From contig JAFAPL010000387.1 of the NCBI GenBank assembly GCA_019247135.1, forward strand, positions 1 to 15,472: a DNA stretch of 15,472 bases. Reading direction: 5' to 3'. Shown piece after piece: positions 6,889 through 14,398 of the stretch. The DNA comes from Chloroflexota bacterium (GTDB lineage: Bacteria > Chloroflexota > UBA6077 > CF-72). Under the pieces are notes generated by a model, which saw nothing but the letters and a program-made list of their open reading frames with translations, was not told the DNA's origin and did no database searches. The first letter of the stretch is position 1. Each line of letters begins with the position of its first letter. A program made the position numbers and the translations under genes.

Positions 6889-7022
6889 TGGTCATCGCCG
6901 CATCGCCGTTAAGACTAAGACCGCGCAGCGGACGCGGCCACCGGCGGGGGCTTGGCCGTCCCGGCACGCGGCCTGCGGTTCGCCTCGAGGGTCGATGGAC
7001 GATAGCGAGGGCACCGAACTGG
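6889..7022. promoter_or_regulatory. Divergent intergenic region between the DedA-like and lipid kinase genes
   Basis: These 134 bases lie between the DedA-like start (6888, minus) and the preferred kinase start (7023, plus). Divergent promoters are expected. It is very GC-rich apart from a short AT-richer patch near 6907-6917. No box or operator can be assigned. Confidence 0.35.
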
Positions 7023-8129
7023 ATGAGCGGTCGCTGGCCAAGACGACGGGCGCTTCTGGTCATCAATAGCAAGTCGGGGCCAAAGCGGGACAGTCTTCTT
7101 CTGATCCACGAGCTGGTTGATGTGCTCGGGGACTTCCAGATACACGTGGACGTCCACGTAAAGCTTCGCAAAAAGCAGGCCCGCGAAGCGATACACGCCG
7201 CCGCTACGTCCGGCAATTATGACCTCGTGATCGCCGCCGGCGGGGACGGTACGGTCGAGGCGGTTGCGCGCGGACTACTGGACACCCGCGTCCCGCTCGG
7301 CATCATTCCGCTCGGAACCTTCAATAACGTGGCAACCTCGCTGCGCATTCCAACGGATCTTCGAAAAGCATGCAGGCTGATCGCGACTGGCGCGACGCAT
7401 CCAGTCGACGTGGGCTTCGCTCGCACCGCCGATCACAAGAAGGAGCGTCCCTTTCTCGAGATCAGTGCGGTCGGCCTTGGGGCCATTGCGGGCAAGATTG
7501 GCCAGGATATTCAGAAAGGCCGTTGGGCGCCCGCCCTGGCGGAGGTGCCGACCGCGGTCGAGATGGCGTCGGTTCCGATGCGCGTCCGGCTCGACGATGG
7601 CGAAGCGATGTCGGTGCGTTCTTTGCTGGTCACCGTCTCCGTGTCTCCGCGCTCTGGCGCAGGTTTTCAGCTTGCGCCGAGAGCACGCATGGACGACGGC
7701 CTTTTCGATATCGCCATCTTCGAAGGCTCGGACACGCGCGCCGTCCTGGCTGACGTGGCGTCGACCGCGTTCGGGCCGTTGCCACTGTCCGCGCCCGCGA
7801 ACGTCCGGCATCTGCGTGCGGCCGAGCTCGACATCTGGACGGCGGAACCGCTGCCGGTGTCGGTTGGACCGAAGCTCATTGGCCAGACACCTGCCAGGTT
7901 TCGCATGCACCACGGAGCTCTGACCGTCATCAGCGAGCCGGGAGCGACAGCGGCGAACGGCAGCGCTGCGCGTGCATTCCACACGTTACTGTCGGTGTTG
8001 GGGAACCAGGTCGTCCCGCATTTGGGCTTCGGAAAGCGCGTTCCGCTCATACCCGTACTGGGCGGGCTGGTCTTCGGCTGGATATCACAGCCAATCGTCG
8101 CCCGAGCACTGCGTCGACTGCGCAGGTAG
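7023..8129 (+). CDS. Diacylglycerol kinase family lipid kinase (DagK/YegS-like)
   Basis: From ATG 7023 the protein has 368 residues. The frame is open back to 6888, but that extension is Arg/Gly/Pro-rich and unlike protein, whereas the family normally starts just before the 'LLVINSKSGPK' strand (11-21). The catalytic domain shows the nucleotide-binding 'GGDGT' (73-77), 'PLGTFNNVA' (96-104, the GT-x-NN variant of GTGND), 'SAVGLGAIAGKIG' (148-160) and 'MDDGLFDI' (223-230). These cytoplasmic or peripheral enzymes transfer the ATP gamma-phosphate to diacylglycerol or related lipids. Where the family usually has DGE near the C-terminal strand, the aligned residues read GPK (282-284, before 'LIGQTPARFRMHHGAL'), which may alter or abolish activity. 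An extra tail (305-368) ends in a hydrophobic stretch 'VPLIPVLGGLVFGWI' (340-354) and a basic end, perhaps a membrane contact. Confidence 0.85.
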   Translation: MSGRWPRRRALLVINSKSGPKRDSLLLIHELVDVLGDFQIHVDVHVKLRKKQAREAIHAAATSGNYDLVIAAGGDGTVEAVARGLLDTRVPLGIIPLGTFNNVATSLRIPTDLRKACRLIATGATHPVDVGFARTADHKKERPFLEISAVGLGAIAGKIGQDIQKGRWAPALAEVPTAVEMASVPMRVRLDDGEAMSVRSLLVTVSVSPRSGAGFQLAPRARMDDGLFDIAIFEGSDTRAVLADVASTAFGPLPLSAPANVRHLRAAELDIWTAEPLPVSVGPKLIGQTPARFRMHHGALTVISEPGATAANGSAARAFHTLLSVLGNQVVPHLGFGKRVPLIPVLGGLVFGWISQPIVARALRRLRR

Positions 8130-8184
8130 TCTCTCGTCGACGCGGAGCACGCACTGAACTCGAGAGGAGCATGACCAGCCCGGC

Positions 8185-9693
8185 ATGGCCAGGATCAAGA
8201 TTGACCCGGATCGCAAGCTCGGTCGTATAGATCGGCGCATTTTCGGCAGTTTCATCGAGCATCTCGGCCGCTGCATCTATGGCGGCATCGTCGACGACGG
8301 CTCGCCTCTGGCCGACCACCACGGCTTTCGGACGGACGTGCTGGAGGTCGCACGAGCCCTGCGCATTCCGATTCTCCGGTGGCCGGGCGGCAACTTCGTG
8401 AGCGGCTATCACTGGACGGACGGCGTGGGTCCCCGCAACAAGCGCCCGCGACGGATGGAGCTTGCCTGGCGCGGCGAGGAACCCAACACGTTCGGCACCG
8501 ACGAGTTCATCGACTACTGCCGCGCACTCGGCACCGAGCCGTACCTGTGCGTCAACATGGGCTCCGGCACCATGGATGAGGCCCAGGCCTGGGTCGAGTA
8601 CTGCAACGGGACCGGCAACACACACTGGGCCAACCTTCGCCGCGCCAACGGCCACGAGGCGCCCTACAAGGTGCGCTACTGGGGCCTCGGCAACGAGATG
8701 TACGGCGCGTGGCAGATCGGCGCCAGCACGGCTGAGGACTACGTCAAGAAAGCGCGGGCGTTTGCCGCGATCATGAAGTGGACGGACCCCGAAATCGACC
8801 TCGTGAGCTGCGGTCAATCCGGCTGGACAGACTGGGACAAGACCGTCATCGACGGGCTTGCGCCGTACATTCGCTACCACAGCGTGCACCTGTACACCGG
8901 CAGCGGTGATTACTGGCGCAATGTGCTGATGCCGCACCAGGCCGACCGTGCGTTGCGCGTGTGTGAGACGCTGATCCAGCGCGCTCGCTACGCGCTGAGC
9001 ATCGCCCACCCGATCGGCATCGCGTTCGACGAGTGGAACGTCTGGTACCGCGCCCGCACGCCGGAGCTGCGCCAGGCAGGCATCGAGGAGCAGTACGACC
9101 TGTCAGATGCGCTGGCCGTCGCCACCTTCCTCAACATCTTCATCCGCCACTGTCAGTCCGTGGAGATCGCCAACTTTGCCCAGATGGTGAATGCTATCGC
9201 GCCGATATTCACGAATAAGGAGGGGCTGTTCCTCCAGACGGTGTACCACCCCCTCCGGCTGTACGCGGAGCACGCGCAGGAGGTCGCGCTCGACGTATTT
9301 GTGGACGCGCCGACGTTCGACCTTACCCCCGAGCACGATGCGCACGAGGCTACGCCGACCGACCGGGCCTGGAAGGTGGCCGACCTGGGGCCATTCCAAC
9401 TCCTGGATGTCACCGCCACGTGTGACGGCAGCGGTCGTGAGCTATGTGTGGCCGTCATCAATCGCTCGCCAGACCAGGACCTGACCGCGTGCATCCAGAT
9501 GGATGGCTACGCGTTATCCGCTGAGGTCGTGGCGTACGAGGTCAACGGCCCGGACCCGCGCGCCCGGAACTCGTTCGACCAGCCGAAGACGGTTGACGTG
9601 CAGACGCATCGGCTCCAGGTTGGTTCGGGCGCGGTCGACTACACCTTTCCAGCCCACTCCGTCACGTTGCTGCGCGGCCAAATTGCTCGTTAG
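8185..9693 (+). CDS. abfA: Alpha-L-arabinofuranosidase, GH51
   Basis: The gene encodes 502 residues, the usual length for intracellular GH51 enzymes. It hydrolyses terminal alpha-L-arabinofuranosyl residues from arabino-oligosaccharides with retention. The start 'MARIKIDPDRKLGRIDRRIFGSF' leads into 'FIEHLGRCIYGGI' (23-35) and 'RWPGGNFVSGYHW' (65-77). The acid/base is Glu171 in 'YWGLGNEMYG' and the nucleophile is Glu283 in 'IAFDEWNVWY'. 'NFAQMVNAIAPIFT' falls at about residues 329-342, and the C-terminal part (375-502) is the beta-sandwich domain. There is no signal peptide, so it is cytoplasmic and needs an arabino-oligosaccharide importer located elsewhere. An AGGAG lies at 8165-8169, about 15 bases from ATG 8185, which is long; the nearer ATG at 8171 is out of frame. 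It follows the lipid kinase by 55 bases and may be co-transcribed. Its stop overlaps the convergent Ddn-like gene by four bases. Confidence 0.96.
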   Translation: MARIKIDPDRKLGRIDRRIFGSFIEHLGRCIYGGIVDDGSPLADHHGFRTDVLEVARALRIPILRWPGGNFVSGYHWTDGVGPRNKRPRRMELAWRGEEPNTFGTDEFIDYCRALGTEPYLCVNMGSGTMDEAQAWVEYCNGTGNTHWANLRRANGHEAPYKVRYWGLGNEMYGAWQIGASTAEDYVKKARAFAAIMKWTDPEIDLVSCGQSGWTDWDKTVIDGLAPYIRYHSVHLYTGSGDYWRNVLMPHQADRALRVCETLIQRARYALSIAHPIGIAFDEWNVWYRARTPELRQAGIEEQYDLSDALAVATFLNIFIRHCQSVEIANFAQMVNAIAPIFTNKEGLFLQTVYHPLRLYAEHAQEVALDVFVDAPTFDLTPEHDAHEATPTDRAWKVADLGPFQLLDVTATCDGSGRELCVAVINRSPDQDLTACIQMDGYALSAEVVAYEVNGPDPRARNSFDQPKTVDVQTHRLQVGSGAVDYTFPAHSVTLLRGQIAR

Positions 9694-10208
9694 TGCCCGT
9701 CGCGGTGCAGGACGACCACCGGAATTTGGCGTGACGTTTTCTGCTGGTACTCGGCGAAGCCAGGCATCACTTTGGCCTGGGCGTCGTAGAGTCGGTTGCG
9801 CTCCTCGCCCTCGGCCACCCGAGCCTGGGCCGAAAACCGCTCCGTGCCGACTTCGACGGTCACACGCGGGTGCGCGACCACGTTGCGATACCAATCAGGG
9901 TGCGAAGGTGCCCCGCCTTTCGAGGCGATGATCACGTAGTCGTCGCCATCGCGCGTATACGCCAACGGGTTCACACGTGTCTTTCCGCTGCGCGCTCCAG
10001 TCGTCGTCAAGAGCAGAATCGGGGCGCCCTTGAACATGCCCTCTTTGATGTCGCCGCCATTGGCACGGAAGTGCTCGATCAGGTTGTTGTTGAATGCGTG
10101 CGGATCGAAGTCTTGCTCGCTCATTGGCCGGTACAACTCGGCCGGCAGCTCTCGTATTCCTTGGGGGCCCACGGCGGCCTCCATCGCCTGACTCAGCGCC
10201 ACAGTCAT
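9690..10208 (-). CDS. Ddn-like nitroreductase / deazaflavin (F420)-dependent oxidoreductase family protein
   Basis: The protein has 172 residues and the split-beta-barrel fold of the DUF385/Ddn family. Typical motifs are 'LLTTTGARSGKTRVNPLAY' (67-84), 'VIIASKGGAPSHPDWYRN' (92-109), 'VAHPRVTVEVG' (111-121) and a closing 'FAEYQQKTSRQIPVVVLHR' (151-169). Relatives use reduced coenzyme F420 to reduce nitro groups, quinones or other electrophiles in the cytoplasm; the substrate here is unknown. The ATG at 10208 overlaps the stop of the upstream AraC-type gene as ATGA, which supports this start through translational coupling. The family core begins only near residue 30, however, and ATG 10124 ('MSEQDFDPHAFNNN') is a plausible alternative. 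The coupling suggests the regulator and enzyme are made together. Confidence 0.88.
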   Translation of the reverse strand: MTVALSQAMEAAVGPQGIRELPAELYRPMSEQDFDPHAFNNNLIEHFRANGGDIKEGMFKGAPILLLTTTGARSGKTRVNPLAYTRDGDDYVIIASKGGAPSHPDWYRNVVAHPRVTVEVGTERFSAQARVAEGEERNRLYDAQAKVMPGFAEYQQKTSRQIPVVVLHRDGH

Positions 10209-11071
10209 CGCGTGTCATTCTGCCCGTCGCGATACGCGGACGGCGTGAAGCCGAGCACCTGGCGGAAGTCCCGCGTCAGGTGAGCATGGTCCGAGTAGCC
10301 GACATCCAGCGCGAGTCTCGCGAGGTCGATGGTCGGATCGCGGCGCAAGCGGTCGGCCGCGTCCTGCAGACGGCGCCGACGGATCAACGCGGCAGGCGTG
10401 AAGCCGATGTAGCCCAGCGCGACGCGCTGCAGGGTGCGAGTGGACGTCCCGAGTTCGCGCGCGACCTCGGCCACGAAGCGTGGCGGCTCGGCGTCGCGCC
10501 GCTCAGTTGTGTCCGACGGCATCGCATCAAGCAACTCCAGTAGTGCGTTCGCCAGCCGACCGTCGCGGTTGGCTGCTCCGCTCGCCCGCAACCGCACGCG
10601 TAGCCACCCGGCGACCGCCCCGACGGCAGCTTCGGTCCGACAGGACCCGCCGCCTGCCATGCTGGAGAGCACATTCGACATGAGCTCTGGCGCGTCGAGG
10701 GCTACCCAGGAGTCCACCAGGTCTCGGAGGATGGTGACCACCGGACGAGCCGCGCCGAGCATGGCCGGCACAGCGGTCGGCCTCAGCAATACGCCGATGG
10801 CCCAGCCGCGGCCCGAGAGAACGCGGTACGAGACAGCGGTGCGCGGGCCATGCAGCGTCACATCGCCTTCAGGCGCACCCGGCTGAAGCACGAGATTGAG
10901 CAGCGGATAGGACAAGACCATCTGCCGCGAGCTGCGACCGGCGGGCAGGTCCCACTCGGGCACCCAGAAGTGCACGACCGTGTCGACCAGGTCGGGCGGC
11001 GGCGCCAGCCGGCTGACCCGCGCGTCGGTGCCGGGATTCAGGTGTCCTCGGGACCGCGCTTCGGGCGCCAT
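10205..11071 (-). CDS. AraC family transcriptional regulator
   Basis: This 288-residue protein has an N-terminal sensing domain (about 20-150) of the type 'RLAPPPDLVDTVVHFWVPEW', 'SYPLLNLVLQPG', 'GRGWAIGVLLRPTAVPAML', common in AraC-type regulators with a beta-barrel-like N part. The C terminus is a double helix-turn-helix: first helix-turn-helix in 'FVAEVARELGTSTRTLQRVALG' (199-220), then 'IDLARLALDVGYSDHAHLTRDFRQVLGFTPSAYR' (248-281), the AraC signature. It binds DNA and likely controls its own operon and the divergent VOC gene 72 bases away. The effector is unknown; a small electrophile or antibiotic-like compound would fit the two enzymes, which is inference. Start ATG 11071 gives a short charged N terminus, and a later start near the 'RLAPPPDL' segment cannot be excluded. 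Confidence 0.92.
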   Translation of the reverse strand: MAPEARSRGHLNPGTDARVSRLAPPPDLVDTVVHFWVPEWDLPAGRSSRQMVLSYPLLNLVLQPGAPEGDVTLHGPRTAVSYRVLSGRGWAIGVLLRPTAVPAMLGAARPVVTILRDLVDSWVALDAPELMSNVLSSMAGGGSCRTEAAVGAVAGWLRVRLRASGAANRDGRLANALLELLDAMPSDTTERRDAEPPRFVAEVARELGTSTRTLQRVALGYIGFTPAALIRRRRLQDAADRLRRDPTIDLARLALDVGYSDHAHLTRDFRQVLGFTPSAYRDGQNDTR

Positions 11072-11143
11072 ACGCGTCCCATCATAGAAATCTGTCGCAT
11101 TCGTTCAAGCCGCGACGGCGCCACAGCTGCGATCGTCCACCGT
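11072..11143. promoter_or_regulatory. Divergent promoter region, AraC-type regulator / VOC gene
   Basis: This 72-base spacer separates the starts of the regulator (minus) and the VOC gene (plus). It contains an AT-richer patch CATCATAGAAATCTGTCGCA near 11080-11099 that could hold a promoter for either side. Regulator binding here is expected from context, but no clear repeat pair was identified. Confidence 0.4.
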
Positions 11144-11677
11144 ATGAGCCAAAACACGACCCAACGAGCAGCTCCGGCTCACGGGGCGTACACCGACGAT
11201 GGGACGCCTCGCAACGCGACCTCATTGACGCCATTCATGGTCGTCCGCGACGCCGCGCGTGCGATCGAGTTCTATCAATTCGTGTTCGGCGCCCGACTCG
11301 TCGACCGCACCGACATGCCGGGCCCGAACGGCACCCAGCTTGTGGGCCACGCGGTGCTGGACATGGGCCACGGGCTACTGCAACTGGGCGACGCCATGCC
11401 GGCCTACCACCTGGTGCTGCCGCCCGAAGGTGACGACGTTTGCTTCTCGCTCGGGTACTACTGCCCCGACGTCGATGCCGTCGTAGAAAAAGCCGTCGCG
11501 GCAGGTGCGCTGGTGCGCGAGCCTGCGACCACCTTCGTCTCGGGTGACCGCTTCGCGAGCATCCGCGACCCGTTCGGCATCCGCTGGACGATCATGACGC
11601 GCGTCGAAGACATTTCGCCGGAAGAAAGCGGCCGCCGAGTGGCTGAATACTTCGCCTCCGTCAGCCCGTCGCGTTGA
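11144..11677 (+). CDS. VOC family protein, PhnB-like
   Basis: From ATG 11144 the protein has 177 residues; upstream in-frame sequence is antisense to the AraC-type gene and is not used. After an unstructured 25-residue start it shows the vicinal-oxygen-chelate pattern: 'LTPFMVVRDAARAIEFYQFVFGA' (28-50), 'GHAVLDMGHGLLQLGD' (68-83), 'DDVCFSLGYYCPDVDAVVEKAVAAGA' (97-122) and 'GDRFASIRDPFGIRWTIMTRVEDISPEE' (134-161), the last being typical of PhnB-like members. Such proteins act as metal-dependent lyases, isomerases or dioxygenases, or as binding proteins that sequester a drug. No substrate can be named. It is divergent from the AraC-type regulator and the Ddn-like enzyme, so the three probably form one inducible detoxification-type unit. 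Confidence 0.9.
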   Translation: MSQNTTQRAAPAHGAYTDDGTPRNATSLTPFMVVRDAARAIEFYQFVFGARLVDRTDMPGPNGTQLVGHAVLDMGHGLLQLGDAMPAYHLVLPPEGDDVCFSLGYYCPDVDAVVEKAVAAGALVREPATTFVSGDRFASIRDPFGIRWTIMTRVEDISPEESGRRVAEYFASVSPSR

Positions 11678-11715
11678 CGCCGGCACGAGACGGCGATCCG
11701 CACAAACCAGCAGCG

Positions 11716-11813
11716 ATGGAGGCCGTGCAGCGCGCCCACGAGGTGATCGATGGGCGCTCGACCACGGTGCGAACTTCATCGACACCGCACCCGAGCAGCT
11801 TGCCGCCTCGCCC
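11716..11813 (+). pseudogene. Possible aldo/keto reductase N-terminal remnant
   Basis: Bases 11754-11789 read 'ALDHGANFIDTA', the hallmark early aldo/keto reductase segment containing the catalytic Asp. Just before it, another frame from 11716 reads 'MEAVQRAHEVIDG', which suits the helix that normally precedes this segment. After 'DTA' the expected 'xxYG' is missing and the frame ends at TGA (11829-11831), inside the convergent gene. It is therefore at best a short degraded piece, on the opposite strand to the intact aldo/keto reductase next to it. The match is only about 12 residues, so chance cannot be excluded. Confidence 0.4.
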
Positions 11814-12791
11814 CTAGTGAACCGCCGCTGACTCGCGAGCTTCCTCCAGGTTCAACCACGCGACCTCTTCAGCAGTGAGCTCGACCTCCAGCGCGCCAAG
11901 GCTATTGTCCAGTTCGGCCACGGTCGCGGGACCAATCAGCGCATATACATCGAGGGGCTGGTGGAGCACCCAGGCAAGAGTGATCTGTTGCAGGCTGAAT
12001 CCCTTGCGGCGAGCCAGATCGTCGGCCCGACGATAACGTTCCCAGTTCGCATTGGAAAAATACGTGCGGATCACGTTTTCCTGGTCGGGCGTCTGGCCCA
12101 CTATGTTCGGCACGTACCGGCCGCTGAAGAAGCCGCGCGCTTGCGACGACCAGGCGAAGACCGGCATCTGCGTTTGGCGGTACCAGTTCAGTGCCTCCGC
12201 ATCACCGGCGAGACTGACGCATCCCACCCACATAGGCTCGTTGGGCACCGCCAACGCCAGGTTCGGGCTGCTGACGGAAAATGGCTGCAATCCATGCGCA
12301 TCCGCGTAGGCGTTTGCCTTGGCGATGCGCTGGTGGGTCCAGCTCGAGCCACCGAAGATTCCGATCCGACCCGCCTCAGCTTCCTCGTTGAGCGCTTCGA
12401 CGATCGGCCCGACCGCCACGTCCGGATCGTCCTTGTGCAGAAAATAGATGTCGATGCGATCCAGCTGCATCGCTTCCAGGCTGGCCTGGACGTCCTCGCG
12501 GATCGCCGCGGGGTTGACGCGCCGCTCGAACGTGAGCCGATCATGGTGGGCACCTTTGCCAATGACAACCAGCTCGTCACGGCAGCGGCGACTCTGTAGC
12601 CATGTACCGAATGCCGGCTCGCTGCTGCCCAGCGCATACACCCGCGCCGTATCGACGGCGGTCCCTCCCGCTTCTACGAAGCGGTCAAGCAGGTCATCGG
12701 TGAGCTGTTGCCTCTCGGTCGAAAACACCATGCTGCCGAGCACCAGACGGGAAATGCGACGACGAACGTTGGGAATGTCTCCGTACTGCAT
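11814..12791 (-). CDS. Aldo/keto reductase
   Basis: From ATG 12791 the protein has 325 residues. A longer upstream reading exists but overlaps the Rieske gene and is not protein-like, and GTGAGG three bases before this ATG supports it. The NAD(P)H-dependent TIM-barrel family is shown by 'SRLVLGSMVF' (14-23), catalytic Asp47 and Tyr52 in 'AVDTARVYALGSSE', Lys79 in 'VVIGKGAHH', and His119 in 'IYFLHKDDP', completing the D-Y-K-H tetrad. 'GIFGGSSWTHQRI' (144-156), 'SSPNLAL' (174-180), 'WSSQARGFFSG' (214-224) and 'LAWVLHQPLDVYALIGPAT' (272-290) follow family order. It would reduce a carbonyl or oxidise an alcohol in the cytoplasm. It is the last gene of a minus-strand operon, 52 bases after the Rieske gene, and may act on a product of the amidohydrolases. 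Confidence 0.93.
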   Translation of the reverse strand: MQYGDIPNVRRRISRLVLGSMVFSTERQQLTDDLLDRFVEAGGTAVDTARVYALGSSEPAFGTWLQSRRCRDELVVIGKGAHHDRLTFERRVNPAAIREDVQASLEAMQLDRIDIYFLHKDDPDVAVGPIVEALNEEAEAGRIGIFGGSSWTHQRIAKANAYADAHGLQPFSVSSPNLALAVPNEPMWVGCVSLAGDAEALNWYRQTQMPVFAWSSQARGFFSGRYVPNIVGQTPDQENVIRTYFSNANWERYRRADDLARRKGFSLQQITLAWVLHQPLDVYALIGPATVAELDNSLGALEVELTAEEVAWLNLEEARESAAVH

Positions 12792-12843
12792 GTGCCTCAC
12801 TTCATTCAGTTCGCGGCGAGAAGGTTCTGCGCAACGTATGGAA

Positions 12844-13290
12844 TCATCGTGCGCTGCTCCCGCGCTCCAGCTCAACCACGATGTATTCACCATCAGTCGC
12901 CACCGGATAGGTCTCCGCCATGTATGGGCCCTTGACACGAGTGTCTGCCTGGAGCGCGCCGCCGGACTCGACGTGGACGTCGTACGCGCGAACTCGCAAC
13001 CGTCGCGGATCGCACCAGGATTGACCGGTGCGCATGTCAAACTCCCAACCGTGCCAGCCGCAGGTCAGAATCTCGCCCTGCCGACGATACACGAACTCGC
13101 CCGGCACCGGGGACTCCAACAAGCCCCACTGCAGCCCTTCGCACAGGGGGCCGCCCTGGTGAGGGCACCGGTTGCGCAGCGCGAACAACTCGCCCCGCAC
13201 ATTGAAAATGCCGATCGAAATTCCCGCGACATCGACGATCTTGCGCGTGCCGGGCGGCAACTCATCCAGTCGCGCAACGACATGCTTCAC
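12844..13290 (-). CDS. Rieske [2Fe-2S] protein
   Basis: The protein has 148 residues and a GTG start at 13290, nine bases after the stop of the upstream amidohydrolase gene; the nearby ATG at 13283 is out of frame. The cluster ligands are C42-x-H44 in 'NRCPHQGGPLC' and C77-x2-H80 in 'LTCGWHGWEFDMRTGQ', all four present. The spacing between the two pairs is 32 residues, longer than in plain Rieske ferredoxins, owing to an insert (about 50-72). There is no signal peptide or membrane anchor, so it is a soluble cytoplasmic electron carrier or a small regulatory or ferredoxin-like subunit. No oxygenase large subunit is visible in the window; a partner might lie upstream of the operon. Its fixed position between amidohydrolases and a reductase points to a catabolic pathway with an oxidative step. 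Confidence 0.92.
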   Translation of the reverse strand: MKHVVARLDELPPGTRKIVDVAGISIGIFNVRGELFALRNRCPHQGGPLCEGLQWGLLESPVPGEFVYRRQGEILTCGWHGWEFDMRTGQSWCDPRRLRVRAYDVHVESGGALQADTRVKGPYMAETYPVATDGEYIVVELERGSSAR

Positions 13291-13299
13291 CGGCGTCGA

Positions 13300-14388
13300 T
13301 CAAGCCAGGTTGTACAACCTGGCCGCATTCTCAAAATACAGCTTTCGCTGTAGGTCTGCCGGCAGTTTGACCGGCAACGCCTCGTCCGGATCGTCGGCAT
13401 CCCAGTGCGGATAGTCAGTCGCGAACACGAGACGGTCGATCGACGGCCCGAAGTGTTCGAGTAACTGCAGGAAATAGCGAGGTCGATTTGGCTCCTCCAT
13501 CGGCTGCGTACTGAGATACACATGCTCGTGGATGTAGTCAGAAGGCAAACGCGTCAGGTGCGGCACCTCGAGCTTGAGCAGATGCCAGCTCGTATCCAGC
13601 CGCCAACACAGCGAGGGCAGCCAGCCGAATCCATTCTCAACCGAGACGAGCCGGAGTCCGGGAAAGTGTTCGAAGACCCCTTCCACGACCAGGCTGATGA
13701 TGTTGGCCTGCATCGCTTGCGCCGGGCCGACGTGGTCGTCCAGGTAGTATGACGGCCAGCCTGTGCCGGTGATGGGTTGCCCGTGCGACCCGAACGCGTG
13801 CGACATTATTGCGAGCCCATACTCCTCACAGGCTTCATAGATCGGCCAGTACTTGCGACGGCCCATCGGCTCCTGCGGTCTACCTGGGAACTGGACCTGG
13901 ACGAATCGGCGGTCGCCTGCGACGCGCCGAATCTCCGCCGCCGCGTGTGGCGGATCCTCAACTGCTACCTGGATGGAAGCGCGGAAGCGGGGATCGAAGT
14001 CGAGCCATTCCGCGGTTTGCCAGTCATTTACTGCGCTGGCCCAGGCAGCGGCGAGATCCAGATTCCCAAGTCCGCCGACCCCACTCAGCGGCCCGAGGAT
14101 CGCGTATGCGACGCGCTCCGGGTCGAGAAATGTCTCGCGCACGAACGCCGGCTCGGAAGCAGCGCGGCGTCCGGAGGGCGGCCAGGTGCCCGCCTTGTCA
14201 TCCAGAAAGCGCGGATATGTCCCACCCGCGCGCCCGCGCAGTCCGAAGACTTCGATGTGCTCGATCCACCGCTTTGGCAGATACGGGTACAGATCTTTGG
14301 GGGAATCCCATTGCGGATGGAAATCGCAATCGATGAATGCAGGTCGTGTTGGCGTCCGAAGTTCTCGTTGGGTTTCGACAGCAACCAT
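13300..14388 (-). CDS. Amidohydrolase family protein, ACMSD-like (copy 1)
   Basis: From ATG 14388 the protein has 362 residues; a longer frame exists to 14517 but would overlap the upstream gene. It is a TIM-barrel amidohydrolase (amidohydrolase_2 type). Candidate metal ligands are Asp22 and His24 in 'FIDCDFHPQ', His197 in 'LAIMSHAFGSHG', and Asp325 in 'VFATDYPHWDADDP'. This D-x-H / H / D layout resembles the non-hydrolytic decarboxylase and hydratase branch (ACMSD, gamma-resorcylate decarboxylase) more than true amidases, so an aromatic or enoic acid substrate is plausible but unproven. 'FPGLRLVSVENGFGWLP' (242-258) is also typical. It starts ten bases after the previous stop, with a weak AGAGA as ribosome binding site. 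It is a paralogue of the next gene ('ASAVNDW', 'EWL', 'RAS', 'GW-P-YYL', 'EGVF', 'DYPH'). Confidence 0.92.
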   Translation of the reverse strand: MVAVETQRELRTPTRPAFIDCDFHPQWDSPKDLYPYLPKRWIEHIEVFGLRGRAGGTYPRFLDDKAGTWPPSGRRAASEPAFVRETFLDPERVAYAILGPLSGVGGLGNLDLAAAWASAVNDWQTAEWLDFDPRFRASIQVAVEDPPHAAAEIRRVAGDRRFVQVQFPGRPQEPMGRRKYWPIYEACEEYGLAIMSHAFGSHGQPITGTGWPSYYLDDHVGPAQAMQANIISLVVEGVFEHFPGLRLVSVENGFGWLPSLCWRLDTSWHLLKLEVPHLTRLPSDYIHEHVYLSTQPMEEPNRPRYFLQLLEHFGPSIDRLVFATDYPHWDADDPDEALPVKLPADLQRKLYFENAARLYNLA

Positions 14389-14398
14389 GGTGTTCTCT

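Noticed and set aside
6888..7022. Upstream extension of the lipid kinase to 6888
   Set aside because: The 45 added residues are Arg/Gly/Pro-rich, overlap the divergent promoter region and precede the normal family start.
8171..8228. ATG at 8171 as start of the GH51 gene
   Set aside because: It is closer to the AGGAG but out of frame and ends quickly at a TAG; ATG 8185 gives the normal family N terminus.
8047..9009. Long minus-strand open frame (320 codons) opposite the GH51 gene
   Set aside because: Antisense shadow of a strongly supported gene in GC-rich DNA; Val/Ala/Arg-rich with no recognisable motif.
11678..11695. CGCCG/CGGCG inverted repeat just after the VOC stop as a terminator
   Set aside because: Stem of only five base pairs and no following T tract.
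12792..13040. Upstream extension of the aldo/keto reductase to 13040
   Set aside because: It would overlap the Rieske gene; ATG 12791 has a GTGAGG ribosome binding site and the right family start.
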